The notes under the pieces were generated by a model. That model made no database searches. It was not told where the DNA came from and worked only from the letters and a program-made list of their open reading frames with translations. Below, piece after piece: positions 47,498-57,306 of a stretch of DNA of 64,000 bases (position 1 is the first letter of the stretch; the number at the start of each line of letters is the position of its first letter). The stretch covers positions 1,167,166 through 1,231,165 of the forward strand of contig CAWJKM010000007.1 in NCBI GenBank assembly GCA_963843525.1. The letters run 5' to 3'. Made by a program: the position numbers and the translations under genes. Origin of the DNA: DATJPR01 sp963843525 (GTDB lineage Bacteria > Bacteroidota > Ignavibacteria > UBA10030 > UBA6906).

Positions 47498-48898
47498 TTA
47501 GTACCCGTACTCCTTCTCCACTTCAGCGATCGACTCCTCAATCATATCGAGTCCCATTGCAGCATACTTCTCATCCATTATAAGTGGAGGAGACATCCTG
47601 AGAATGTGACCGGCGGGGATCCAGGCCAGTCCCTTCCTGAAAGCCTTCTGGTAAACCAGCTTGCCTGCTTCATTAAAAGGCTCTTTAGTTTGTTTATCTT
47701 TCACCAGTTCTATGCCAAGAAGAAAACCTTTTCCTTTCACATCCCCGATGATGGGATGTTCATTTTTCATTTTTTCCAGTCTTTTCATAAAGTATTTCCC
47801 AACCTGCCTCACATTATCAAGGATATTTTCTTCTTCGATAACTTCTACTGAGGCGAGTGCAGCTGCACAGGCCATAGGATTGCCTCCGTAACTGGACGAT
47901 GCCGAAATTTTTTCGAGCGCTTCTCCATACTCTTCCCTGACGATCATTGCCGTTACAGGGAATCCATTTCCGAAGGATTTTCCCAGTGTGATGATATCGG
48001 GGATAACATTCCAGTGGTCAAGACACAGCCATTCTCCTGTACGTCCCATTCCGGCAAGCACTTCGTCATCCAAAAGAAGAATTTTATGTTTCTCGCACAA
48101 CTTTTTCAGCTTAGGGAAAAAATCATCGGGCGGGAAAATGGATCCGGCCCATCCCTGAGCTGGTTCGAGGACGAATGCTGCAAGATTCCCGACAGTACCT
48201 TCCGTAATGAATTCTTCATAGAAGGTTATATACCTGTCTGTGTCAATAGTCCGATCCGGCTTTACCCAGAGGGGACGGTACGGATCCGGACGCGGGACCA
48301 TATAAAATCCCGGAGCCCTTGCAGGACCATAGCTATGCACATCCCCCCGGAGCATCTGGGCACAGCTGACAGCAGCCATGGATTTTCCATGAAAATCCCT
48401 GTAGCAGGATATGAACTCATGCTTGTTGGATATTGCACGCGCAGCACGGATCCCGGCTTCTACTGCTGAGGAGCCATCACTGTAGAATTGCATAGCATTA
48501 AGTTTCCCGGGCAGTACCTGTGCAACTTTTTCAACCAGTTTTTCTTTTATTGGTGTTGTAAAATCATGGGCATTCATAAGCTTTTTCGCCCAGAAGGAAA
48601 TAGCTTCAGAAATTTTCGGATGGCAATGCCCCAGGGAGGTAACATAAATTCCCGATGAAAAGTCGAGATATTTATTTCCATCTACATCTGTGAGAGTGAT
48701 CCCGTACCCTTCCTCAAAACAGACCGGAAAAAGCTTCACCTGGGAGCTCAGTCCCCTGAAATACCGGGTGGTGTTCTTGTGCATTTGTTTGGACCGCGGA
48801 CCGGGAGTGTCTGTGATTAACTGCGGGATATCTCTGGCGCTTTCTTTCCACCAGTCTTTGTTCACTTTTACGGGTGATAAGGATTTCTCAGTTTTCAT
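47498..48898 (-). CDS. Class III (acetylornithine-type) aminotransferase
   Basis: PLP-dependent class III aminotransferase with the signature LLLDDEVLAGMGRTG and the Schiff-base Lys in ITLGKSFGNGFPVTA. The start is ambiguous; ATG 48898 gives MKTEKSLSPVKVNKDWW, while an ATG three codons earlier would overlap the DeoR stop by 4 bp. Class III members act on omega-amino groups of many compounds; the gene neighbours point to a sugar or inositol derivative. Intact. Confidence 0.85.
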   Translation of the reverse strand: MKTEKSLSPVKVNKDWWKESARDIPQLITDTPGPRSKQMHKNTTRYFRGLSSQVKLFPVCFEEGYGITLTDVDGNKYLDFSSGIYVTSLGHCHPKISEAISFWAKKLMNAHDFTTPIKEKLVEKVAQVLPGKLNAMQFYSDGSSAVEAGIRAARAISNKHEFISCYRDFHGKSMAAVSCAQMLRGDVHSYGPARAPGFYMVPRPDPYRPLWVKPDRTIDTDRYITFYEEFITEGTVGNLAAFVLEPAQGWAGSIFPPDDFFPKLKKLCEKHKILLLDDEVLAGMGRTGEWLCLDHWNVIPDIITLGKSFGNGFPVTAMIVREEYGEALEKISASSSYGGNPMACAAALASVEVIEEENILDNVRQVGKYFMKRLEKMKNEHPIIGDVKGKGFLLGIELVKDKQTKEPFNEAGKLVYQKAFRKGLAWIPAGHILRMSPPLIMDEKYAAMGLDMIEESIAEVEKEYGY

Positions 48899-48903
48899 AA
48901 TAA

Positions 48904-49686
48904 TCAATAGTTATGCACCGTTGGCTCACTGACAATGATATTTATTTTATTCTTTTTATACAGATTCATTACAGGATCTGTGATCTCTTCGTCGGTTATT
49001 ATAGAAGTGATAAGTGAAAGATCAGCATATTTATAAAATGTATCTTTCTCAAACTTGGAGGAATCGCACAGCAGGTATACTTCTGATGAAGTACTGGCCA
49101 TTTTTAACGTGATCTGGGCTTCTTTTTCGTCATTGCTGCTGATTCCCCGGTCAATACTTATCCCGGATGCACCTATAAAGGCTTTATGTGCCCTGTATTT
49201 TTCAAGCCCCAGTTCGCTCAGTGGGCCATAAAGGGCTTTTCTTTTACAATCAAGTTCTCCTCCGATAAGATAGACTTTAATATGCGGATGGCATTGTAAA
49301 TCAGATACAACAGGAAGCGAGTTAGTAATTACACGGAGGCTGTTGAAGTTTTTCAAGAACTGAGTGAGGTGATAAACTGTTGTTCCGCAGTCAATGTATA
49401 TAATATCATTATCCGAAATTAAGGTGGCTGCTTTCCTGCAGATCTGAATTTTCTTTTCCTTATTCTGCATAGCTTTGCGGTCGAAGCTGAACATGTTTTC
49501 GACCCCTCTTGACATAGTTGCACCGCCATAACTCCTGATCAATAATCCGCTTTTTTCGAGCTCTGCAAGATCTCTCCTGGCAGTAATTTCGGAGACCTCG
49601 CATCTGGCCGCTATTTCCGGGATCATAACAACACCTTCTTTTTCAAGCTGTTCGAGAATAAGTCTCTTTCTTCGTTCAAAATTCAT
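48904..49686 (-). CDS. DeoR-family transcription regulator, 260 aa
   Basis: MNFERRKRLILEQLEKEGVV then SEITARRDLAELEKSGLLIR is the N-terminal winged helix-turn-helix of DeoR regulators; the C-terminal domain (DNDIIYIDCGTTVYHLTQFL, GISIDRGISSNDEKEAQI) is the phospho-sugar-binding isomerase-like sensor. I start at 49686, the usual N-terminus, rather than at the ATG 11 codons upstream. Its stop overlaps or abuts the aminotransferase start. It is divergent from the aldolase-kinase-symporter genes and probably controls both arms by sensing a phosphorylated sugar. Confidence 0.9.
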   Translation of the reverse strand: MNFERRKRLILEQLEKEGVVMIPEIAARCEVSEITARRDLAELEKSGLLIRSYGGATMSRGVENMFSFDRKAMQNKEKKIQICRKAATLISDNDIIYIDCGTTVYHLTQFLKNFNSLRVITNSLPVVSDLQCHPHIKVYLIGGELDCKRKALYGPLSELGLEKYRAHKAFIGASGISIDRGISSNDEKEAQITLKMASTSSEVYLLCDSSKFEKDTFYKYADLSLITSIITDEEITDPVMNLYKKNKINIIVSEPTVHNY

Positions 49687-49840
49687 AAGAATAATATTGA
49701 GCAAAATTGATTGATTCATGTAAAACTAATCAGAATTAATCAAATGGTCAAGGACTGTTAATAAAATAATTCAAATTATCATACTGCAGTATTTTCCTTT
49801 TTCAAGATTATTCAGTTGAAAAATAATGATTTACATAAAG

Positions 49841-49871
49841 TTTGAATTTCTTAATCTTTTTAATATATTTG
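49841..49871 (+). promoter_or_regulatory. Bacteroidota-type promoter of the aldolase operon
   Basis: TTTG (49841-49844), a 19-bp spacer and TATATTTG (49864-49871) match the Bacteroidota sigma consensus TTTG-N19-21-TAnnTTTG exactly. Transcription should start near 49877, 23 bp before the aldolase start codon. This box also identifies the host group of segment 3. Confidence 0.75.
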
Positions 49872-49899
49872 TTTTAAATCAATCATAATCTATCAGAAA

Positions 49900-50715
49900 A
49901 TGTACGGGAAAGAAATCCGGATGAACCGGTTATTCGGTGGCGGCAGGAATACTGTAATTATTGCAATAGATCATGGGATGTTTGATGGGCCCATACCAGG
50001 CATGATCAATTTACAGGAAACAATCACCAGGATCAGTCCTGCTGCAGATGGGATCCTTATAAGTCCGGGGATGCTTACCACATGCCGGAAAGCATTTTCA
50101 TACAGGGGTGCGCCTGTTCCTATTGTGCGTATCAACTGGAGCGATGTTTATTGTTTTCACTGGAATTATAACCAGGCCAATACGGTGGTAGCATCTTCAG
50201 TTGAAGATGCTGTTTCGGCTGGTGCTGAAATTGTTTTAATTTCATTAACAATTGCAACCGGCAATCCTGAAACAGATGCCAGGAATGTGGAAGTCTATTG
50301 CAGGCTTAAGAATGAAGCGGTGAAATTGGGGATACCGGTGATAGGGGAGTTCTTTCCGGCTTATTCAGATAAGCTCAACAGGGAGGAGATGCATGAGAAA
50401 GTGTATGCGGGATGCAGGATCCTGAGTGAGCTCGGGACTGACATGATAAAAACATTCTATACGCACGATTTCAGGAAAGTTACCGAATCCACACCTGTCC
50501 CTATATTTGGTCTTGGTGCAGAAAAAAAGCCTACCCAGCTGGAAGCCCTTCAGCTGGCCGCAGACGAGATTCGCGACGGTGCCAGAGGAGTTGTATTCGG
50601 CAGGAATGCCATCCAGGTCCCGGATCCGGGTTCATTCCAGCGGGCTCTTTGTGAAGTAGTGAAGAACGGAATGAAACCACAGGATGCGGTAAAGCAATTT
50701 AAACTGAAAGACTGA
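49900..50715 (+). CDS. Class I (DhnA/LsrF-type) aldolase, 271 aa
   Basis: A TIM-barrel aldolase of the DhnA family: AIDHGMFDGP at the start, and the Schiff-base Lys in DMIKTFYT, followed by GARGVVFGRN, the phosphate-binding end. It cleaves a ketose phosphate by a retro-aldol step or, in LsrF, transfers acetyl from a phosphorylated AI-2 derivative. The next gene (kinase) starts 8 bp downstream, so kinase product feeding this aldolase is likely. Confidence 0.8.
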   Translation: MYGKEIRMNRLFGGGRNTVIIAIDHGMFDGPIPGMINLQETITRISPAADGILISPGMLTTCRKAFSYRGAPVPIVRINWSDVYCFHWNYNQANTVVASSVEDAVSAGAEIVLISLTIATGNPETDARNVEVYCRLKNEAVKLGIPVIGEFFPAYSDKLNREEMHEKVYAGCRILSELGTDMIKTFYTHDFRKVTESTPVPIFGLGAEKKPTQLEALQLAADEIRDGARGVVFGRNAIQVPDPGSFQRALCEVVKNGMKPQDAVKQFKLKD

Positions 50716-50723
50716 CTTTATCC

Positions 50724-52256
50724 TTGACTGACAAACTACTCATCGGCCTTGATGCAGGGACTACAGCTGTAAAAGGAATCCTCATTGATGAGGAAGGAAC
50801 CATTGTCTCTGAAGCAGGTGTGGAATATGAACTGGAGTATCCGGGCCCTGATCTTTGTGAAGTTAATCCTGATGTATACTGGAACTCGACTGTTAAAGTG
50901 ATACGGAGCCTGATTAAAAAAAGCAACCGCAATCCGGGGAATATTGCAGCTCTGGCTCTTTCATCACAGGGTGAGACTTTAATATGTGTTGATAAAAACG
51001 GCCTTCCTGTCAGAAAGGCTATGGTGTGGCTGGATAACCGTTCAATATCTGAGGCTGAATCCATCAAAAATGCTTTTGGCGAAGAGAAATTGCTTCTGAT
51101 TACGGGCCAACCGGAAATTTTACCAATCTCCACAGCCAGTAAGATTCTGTGGCTGAATAAACATGAAAGTTCATTGTTTACCAGGATCCATAAATTCCAG
51201 CTGGTGGAGGATCATCTTGTAAGCCGGCTTACCGGAACCTATTTCACCAATGCTTGTATGGCTACATCCACATTGTACTTTGATATTCACCATCAAAGCT
51301 GGTGGCCGGACATGATCAGTTTTCTCGGGATCAGTGAGCAGAAATTGCCGGAAATTTTAACACCAGGACAGGTTGCCGGAAAATTAAAGGAAGAGGCAGC
51401 CATGGCTACCGGATTGGATAAATCAACGCTGGTTGTCACCGGGGCATATGATCATTCCTCTGGTGCTATCGGTGCCGGAAATATTCATGAAGGTATGGTA
51501 ACAGAAACTACCGGCACTTCAATGGCCATGGTAGTGACAATTGATAAGCCGATCCTGAACAAGAAGCTTAACCTCCCATGCCATTGTCATGCTATACCCG
51601 GGAAATACTACCTTCTGCCATACGGTCAGACTGCGGGCATGGTGTTAAAATGGTTCAGGGATGAGTTCTTTGGTGAAGAAAAGCAGACAGAAGCAAACAG
51701 GCATAAATATACTTTCGAAGCTATGACAGACCTTGCCGCTAAAGTACCTCCGGGTTCGGATGGACTGACAATGCTGCCTCACCTTATGGGAGCAGGTTCT
51801 CCGGAGTTTGACGTTAATATGAAAGGTGTCTTTGCAGGACTAACCCCGAACATGAAAAAGGGCCATTTTATCCGTGCTATCATGGAATCAGTGGCCTGCA
51901 TGGTCAACCGGAACCTGGAATCTCTGAAAAACAATCAGATTAAGATAAATGAGATCAGGGCGCTGGGCGGTGGATCTGTAAGCGATCTGTGGAACCAGAT
52001 CAAAGCCGATATGTCAGGTATCCCGTATATAACTACCCGGGCTTCAGAAGCAGCCTGCATGGGAGCAGCAATACTTGCCGGAGCAGGAAGTGGTGTCTTT
52101 TCATCTATTGAAGAGGGATGCACTAAGCTCGTAACCATTAAAAAGAAATATCTTGCGGATCCCGCCAAATATGAGAAATACCAGGAAGTATATCGCAGGT
52201 ATGTTAAACTCTATGAGCATATGGAGGGGTGGCCCCCGGAAAATTCGAAAGACTAA
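50724..52256 (+). CDS. FGGY-family carbohydrate kinase, 510 aa
   Basis: The kinase domains of the FGGY (xylulokinase-like) family are complete: phosphate loop LIGLDAGTTAVKGIL, the substrate segment TGAYDHSSGAIGAG, the second FGGY signature (GHFIRAIMESVACMV), and ADP site ALGGGSVSDLWNQIKAD. Translation starts from TTG 50724, 8 bp after the aldolase stop, with the exact family N-terminus MTDKLLIGLDAG. It phosphorylates a ketose or polyol supplied by the symporter that follows. Confidence 0.85.
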   Translation: MTDKLLIGLDAGTTAVKGILIDEEGTIVSEAGVEYELEYPGPDLCEVNPDVYWNSTVKVIRSLIKKSNRNPGNIAALALSSQGETLICVDKNGLPVRKAMVWLDNRSISEAESIKNAFGEEKLLLITGQPEILPISTASKILWLNKHESSLFTRIHKFQLVEDHLVSRLTGTYFTNACMATSTLYFDIHHQSWWPDMISFLGISEQKLPEILTPGQVAGKLKEEAAMATGLDKSTLVVTGAYDHSSGAIGAGNIHEGMVTETTGTSMAMVVTIDKPILNKKLNLPCHCHAIPGKYYLLPYGQTAGMVLKWFRDEFFGEEKQTEANRHKYTFEAMTDLAAKVPPGSDGLTMLPHLMGAGSPEFDVNMKGVFAGLTPNMKKGHFIRAIMESVACMVNRNLESLKNNQIKINEIRALGGGSVSDLWNQIKADMSGIPYITTRASEAACMGAAILAGAGSGVFSSIEEGCTKLVTIKKKYLADPAKYEKYQEVYRRYVKLYEHMEGWPPENSKD

Positions 52257-52277
52257 AAACCGAGAACCATTTTTCCC

Positions 52278-53846
52278 ATGGAAAAACTATCAACACTCGA
52301 CCTTGTAATCTTCATAGGTTATTTTGTTATTCTCATCTTCATAGGTTACTGGTCGGGCCGAAAGAAGAAGGAAGATGCCGGTGATTTCTTTCTGGCACGC
52401 GGGCGGTTATCATGGTACGTGATAGGATTTGCAATGATCGCTGCCGGAGTCAGCTCTGAACAATTCCTCGGTACAGTCGGATTCGCTTATTCACATGGAT
52501 TGTCGGTGGCAAACTGGGAATGGCTTAACGGGCCTTCCCTGCTGATCCTGGTAATAATTTTTATCCCTTTCTACCTCAGAAAAAAAGTGGTGACAATGCC
52601 TCAGTTTCTCGAAATGAGGTATGATGGCAGGACAAGGACATTGTTCGCCATAATAACTATTCTTACCTACATCTTCATAAATTTAGCCGGAGTGATCTAT
52701 TCCGGAGGTTTTGCAGTAAATGTACTGTTCGGAATAAATCTGTATACCGCTATCTGGGCCATGACTATCCTGGCCGGGGCATTTACTATCTGGGGTGGAA
52801 TGGCATCCGTAGCCTGGACGAATGTTTTCCAGGCTGTCCTTTTATTAGGAGGGGGATTACTGGTCTTCGTCCTTGGCCTGTTTGAAGTACCCGGAGGGAT
52901 GAATGAAATTGTGGGAGAGGGATCCCGGTCGCATCTGATCCTGCCTGCAAATGATCCGAATATTCCATGGACTGCCCTTATTGTCCTGGCGTTTTCCACC
53001 AACCTCTGGTATTATTGCACCAACCAGACAATCAACCAGGCTGCTCTTGGTGCTAAAAATGAATGGCATGCCAAAATGGGCATCATCTTTGCCGGCTTCC
53101 TCTGGGTTCTGATTGCGTTTGCTGATGTATTCCCCGGTATGATCGCATATGTTCTAGATCCAGGGATTATTCCTGATTCCGCATATCCATTTGTAGTAAA
53201 CAGATTAGTCCCTGCAGGACTCAGGGGAATCGTTTTTGCAGGATTATGCGGTGCAATCATCTCAACTATTGAATCCCTGATCAATGCATCTTCAACTATT
53301 TTCACATTCGATATCTATCAGAGGTTTCTGAAAAGAGAAGCCTCCCAGAAAGAACTTATAAAGGTTGGAAGGATATGCGGAGGTGTAGTTCTCATTATTG
53401 GAGCATTGTGGGCTCCTATGGTCCTGAAATTCGGACAGATTTTTTCCTATTTCCAGGAATGCTGGGCATTTATGGCGGTGCCTGTAGCCGTTGTTTTTGT
53501 CACCGGTGTATTATGGAAAAAAGTTAGCGGTTCAGCAGCCTTCTGGACTTTATGCCTTTCCTTTCCCATGCTGATATTGCCCTACCTACTCAGGATCTTC
53601 AAAGTACAAATGAATGTATTTAATGTTGCTGGAATAGTCCTGATCATCACTGTTCTGTTCATCGTTCTTTTCACTCTCATTCGTAAACAGAAAAAAACGG
53701 AAAGTACAGATCTGATCTGGAACCTCAAAATGAGTAAATTACCTGCAGAAATGACTGTAAAAGGCTATCACTGGTATAAAAATCTGGTCCTGTGGAGCAT
53801 TTTAATGGTGGTAATATATATAATTATATATACCGTTTTCTGGTAA
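52278..53846 (+). CDS. Sodium:solute symporter (SSS family), 522 aa
   Basis: Fourteen or so membrane segments with SSS features (LDLVIFIGYFVILIFIGYWS, FLARGRLSWYVIGFAMIAAG and the SGGFA region). It is the SGLT-like type common in sugar operons. It follows the kinase by 21 bp, so uptake, phosphorylation and aldol cleavage form one unit. Intact. Confidence 0.9.
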   Translation: MEKLSTLDLVIFIGYFVILIFIGYWSGRKKKEDAGDFFLARGRLSWYVIGFAMIAAGVSSEQFLGTVGFAYSHGLSVANWEWLNGPSLLILVIIFIPFYLRKKVVTMPQFLEMRYDGRTRTLFAIITILTYIFINLAGVIYSGGFAVNVLFGINLYTAIWAMTILAGAFTIWGGMASVAWTNVFQAVLLLGGGLLVFVLGLFEVPGGMNEIVGEGSRSHLILPANDPNIPWTALIVLAFSTNLWYYCTNQTINQAALGAKNEWHAKMGIIFAGFLWVLIAFADVFPGMIAYVLDPGIIPDSAYPFVVNRLVPAGLRGIVFAGLCGAIISTIESLINASSTIFTFDIYQRFLKREASQKELIKVGRICGGVVLIIGALWAPMVLKFGQIFSYFQECWAFMAVPVAVVFVTGVLWKKVSGSAAFWTLCLSFPMLILPYLLRIFKVQMNVFNVAGIVLIITVLFIVLFTLIRKQKKTESTDLIWNLKMSKLPAEMTVKGYHWYKNLVLWSILMVVIYIIIYTVFW

Positions 53847-53893
53847 TGGAATTTATGCCTTCGCTGAAACATTTGTTATGCTTTATGCCAGCC

Positions 53894-53949
53894 GGAACCT
53901 GGAACCCGGAACATTGAACCCGGAACCCGGAACCCGGAACCCTGTACCT
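53894..53949. repeat. Degenerate 7-bp tandem repeat, GGAACCC type
   Basis: Eight units in register: GGAACCT, GGAACCC, GGAACAT, TGAACCC, GGAACCC three times, TGTACCT. It fills the gap between the symporter and the convergent fusion gene. Confidence 0.75.
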
Positions 53950-53951
53950 CC

Positions 53952-55554
53952 CTAAGCCCTCCAAATTCGTTCCCTGTTACTGAGAGCCGGATCATTCAGT
54001 ATATCCAGTGCGATATTTGTATCCTGGACAATCTGGAAATCGTACATGCCGGCACAGACAAAATCCGCACCGTTTTCAAAAGCAAAACGGAACCCATCTT
54101 CCGGCAGGATAGCACCGGCAGCCATCACCTTGAAAGCAATCCAGGGCTGCGGCAGCTCCTTCATGAAACGGATCGTCTCTTCTGTATTAAAACAATATTT
54201 GTTATCATGCCAGACCGGATGCTGAGCCGACCAGTAATTCTGGTGATGCAGGGTTTTCATCCAGAAATCGGGTTCAAATCCTTCTTCAACGGCTTTTTTG
54301 ACGGTCTCAATAGTATGTGCCCCGATTCCGGCCGGAATTCCGGCACTACGAATGAGATCCATGGCTTTTGCAACTTTATCATACCCTTCATGTGCGAAAT
54401 AATAATCCGCGGTTTCACCCTGTACATAACATGCAGTTGCCCCGTTGTCAATCGCTTCCCGGATCAGGTCCAGCCAGTCTTCAAATGGCATGGGTGATGG
54501 TGTGCCATTTGCATCATACAAAAGGCCCGCGCAATCTGATACAAACTGGATCTTCCCAAGCTTTTTCTTCCAGTATTCATTGATGAGCTTTCCTATTACA
54601 GGATGGGAAAGAAGGGTATTAATGCCGCACTTTTCAGCCATCACAAGTGTCCTGAATATACGGTCTTTTGTATGATATGCCCTTACGAGCTGGGATACAT
54701 AGATCAGGTCACGGGAATGGGCCCAGCCATTTAAAAGATTACCACCAAGGATTAGTTTGCTGAAGGTTTTATCTTTGATCTTTCCAAAAGGAAGTTCACC
54801 TTTTAGCTCATCAAGTTCGGCGAAATTCATGCTTACAACACTGGCTCCCGACATAATATCCGCCAGGTTTTGTTCTTCATAGCTTTCCCATTTCTTTTTC
54901 CTGAAATAATGACAAGCCAAAAATGCCAAGAACCGGCAGGGTTGCCAGGTGCTTAAGTATTTCGCGGCGTCCTAATACAGGTTGAGATACCTGCTGAGAA
55001 GCAGGCTCCGGAACAACGGATTTCAGTTGCTCCGGTGAAAGAATTTTATGGGCATACCTTTTCCGTAACATCAGTTCCTGGATTAAGCCGTCCAGCCCGA
55101 TAAATAATCCGGTCGGGAAAATAGCAATGGCGATAAGCGTTACTGCTTCAATCAGATTTTTATCCACCAGCAGGTAGTGTCCTTCCAGTCCAGCGCCATA
55201 GGAACTTGTTATAAACGGCGGATTGGCCAGATAATATAATGCCAGCAGTGCAGCCCCGGCGATGGCTGAAACCCGGGTGAGCAGTCCGAGCATCAGTCCC
55301 AATCCAATAAAGATCAGTCCCCAGATATTAACAAAATTAACCACTGAAAGTACTCCGGGAGTTTCTGCCATCCAGTGAAACAAACCGGGCAGGATATACC
55401 TTGATTGTTCCAGGTATCCGGCTGCAGACCAGACAGGATCAGCCAGTTTTACAAGTCCTTCATACAAAAAGTGCCATCCGATAATGATCCTGAGAATAGC
55501 AAGTAAGTACATACCGGTATTGGAAATACCTGTTGTTTTAGATTTTGTATTCAT
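53952..55554 (-). pseudogene. DoxX-TIM-barrel-like fusion protein, one frameshift
   Basis: From ATG 55554 the first 170 residues are a DoxX membrane domain (ILRIIIGWHFLYEGLVKLAD, GLIFIGLGLMLGLLTR). After a linker comes GRREILKHLATLPVLGIFGL, which looks like a twin-arginine signal, and one base change near 54,900 continues into SLFRKKKWESYEE and a soluble domain (SKLILGGNLLNGWAHSRDLI, FVSDCAGLLYDANGTPSPM, PAGIGAHTIETVKKAVEEG) that resembles a TIM barrel, ending at 53952. The joined protein would be about 530 aa. Function unknown. Confidence 0.65.
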
Positions 55555-55727
55555 GGATTTATTCAATTTGAATCTTCTAAAGATATTTAATATTCTGATC
55601 AGAATCAACAGTATTTTTTAAATCAAAAAATATTTGCTGTTTTTGCAACATAATGTAATTTTATACAAATCACTATTATCTGGGATTCTTAATTATTCTG
55701 ATTACAAATATTATTAATAAATGCAAT

Positions 55728-57081
55728 ATGGAAAAAAGAAAGTTCACCCGTCGCCAGCTCATAGCCACTGCATCTGCAGGGACACTTGGTGTTATGACTG
55801 ACTGGCATTTAGGACAATTTAATATTTCGGGAAAGATACCGGCAAGCTTGCTCTCCTTGGCGGTGATCCTGTCCGTACTGCAGAATGGCCTGAATGGCCG
55901 GTCTGGGACCCCAAAGCCGAAGCAGAGATTATTGAGATGCTTCGCAGCGGCAGATGGTGGCGGGGCAGAGGTGAATATGTAGCCGAATTTGAAAAACAGT
56001 ATGCTGAACTGATCGGGGCAAAGCGCTGTCTTGCAACAGCCAGCGGTACAACAGCCCTGCTGATCTCCCTGCATGTCCTGGGAGTTGATGCAGGAGATGA
56101 GGTGCTGGTATCACCGTTCACCTTTATAGCGACTTACAATGTAATTTTTATGAGCAAAGCCCTGCCGGTATTTGTGGATACTGACCCGGAAACTTTCCTT
56201 ATAGATCCTGATAAGATTGAGGAAAAGATAACAGACCGGACCTCTGCTATTATGCCTGTACATATTTACGGTCTTCCAGTGGATATGGACAGGGTAAACA
56301 CCATTGCCAGGAAACATAATCTGAAAGTTATAGAGGATGCATGCCAGGCATGGCTGGCAGAGTATCGTGGTAAAAAAGCCGGGACTCTTGGTGATCTTGG
56401 TTGTTTCAGCTTTCAGAATTCCAAGCATATTCCGACAGGTGAAGGAGGTGCTGTCGTGGGAAATGATGATGAGATCATGGATCGCGCCAATGCTTTTCAT
56501 AATTGCGGCCGGCCATACGGAAGCTTTAAAGGAACAACTCCCATCCCGATCCGTGGAAGCAACCGTCGTATGCAGCAGTTCCAGGCAATAATGCTGTTGT
56601 CACAGATGAAACGGGCTAAGAAAGATGCTGATATCAGGCTGGAAAATGCTTTATATCTTGACAGCAAACTTACGAGAAATTCCCGGAATTATCCTTACAA
56701 GCTGGCTGATGGAGCCACACGGTCAGCATATCACGAGTATCCTTTCAGGTACAGGAAAGGAATATTTTAATGATGTTCCCAGGGACAGATTCATTGAAGC
56801 GTTGGAAGCAGAAGGAATCCCATGCAGTGAGGGTTATGGCCCGCAATATAAATATGCCATAATGGATGATGCGTCTGAATTCAAAAGGTTACAAAAGATT
56901 ATTCTCCGAAGAACGGCTGAGAAGATACCGCGAAGAAATCAACCTTCCTGGTAATGACCAGCTTTGCGAGGAGACCGTTTGCTTTTATCAGAGCCTTTTG
57001 CTGGGAAGTAAAAATGATATGGATGATATTGCGAACGCAATAAGGAAGATTTATGAAGGTCGGGATCAACTCAGGACGTGA
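55728..57081 (+). pseudogene. Tat-signal DegT/DnrJ/EryC1-type aminotransferase, several frameshifts
   Basis: A twin-arginine signal (FTRRQLIATASAGTLGV) leads, with base changes near 55,840, to GKLALLGGDPVRT and EMLRSGRWWRGRGEYVAEFE, the N-terminus of DegT-type sugar aminotransferases. The PLP Lys lies in FSFQNSKHIPTGEGG. Further changes near 56,690, 56,750 and 56,900 join YFNDVPRDRFIEALEAEGIP and the C-terminus ending at 57081. Usually these enzymes are cytoplasmic and make amino sugars; the Tat form is typical of a secreted subgroup in Bacteroidota. Confidence 0.7.
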
Positions 57082-57254
57082 GTCGTGAGTCGTGAGTCGG
57101 AAGACGTGAAGCGTGAACCGTGAAGAGTGAAGCGTGAGGCGTGAAGCGGAAGAAACGTGAACCGTGAAGGGTGAACCGAAATGCCGTGAAGAGTGAAGTG
57201 TGAGGCGTGAAGCGGAAGAAACGTGAACCGTGAAGGGTGAACCGGAAGAAATGA
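57075..57254. repeat. Degenerate 7-bp tandem repeat, CGTGAAG type
   Basis: About 25 units such as CGTGAGT, CGTGAAG, CGTGAAC, AGTGAAG, GGTGAAC, CGGAAGA, with a larger repeated block of about 62 bp inside. It fills the space between two convergent broken genes. Confidence 0.8.
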
Positions 57255-57306
57255 ATCAAATAAATTTCACTACAGAAAACGCTGGAGGAAAAATAAGTTG
57301 ACGGTT

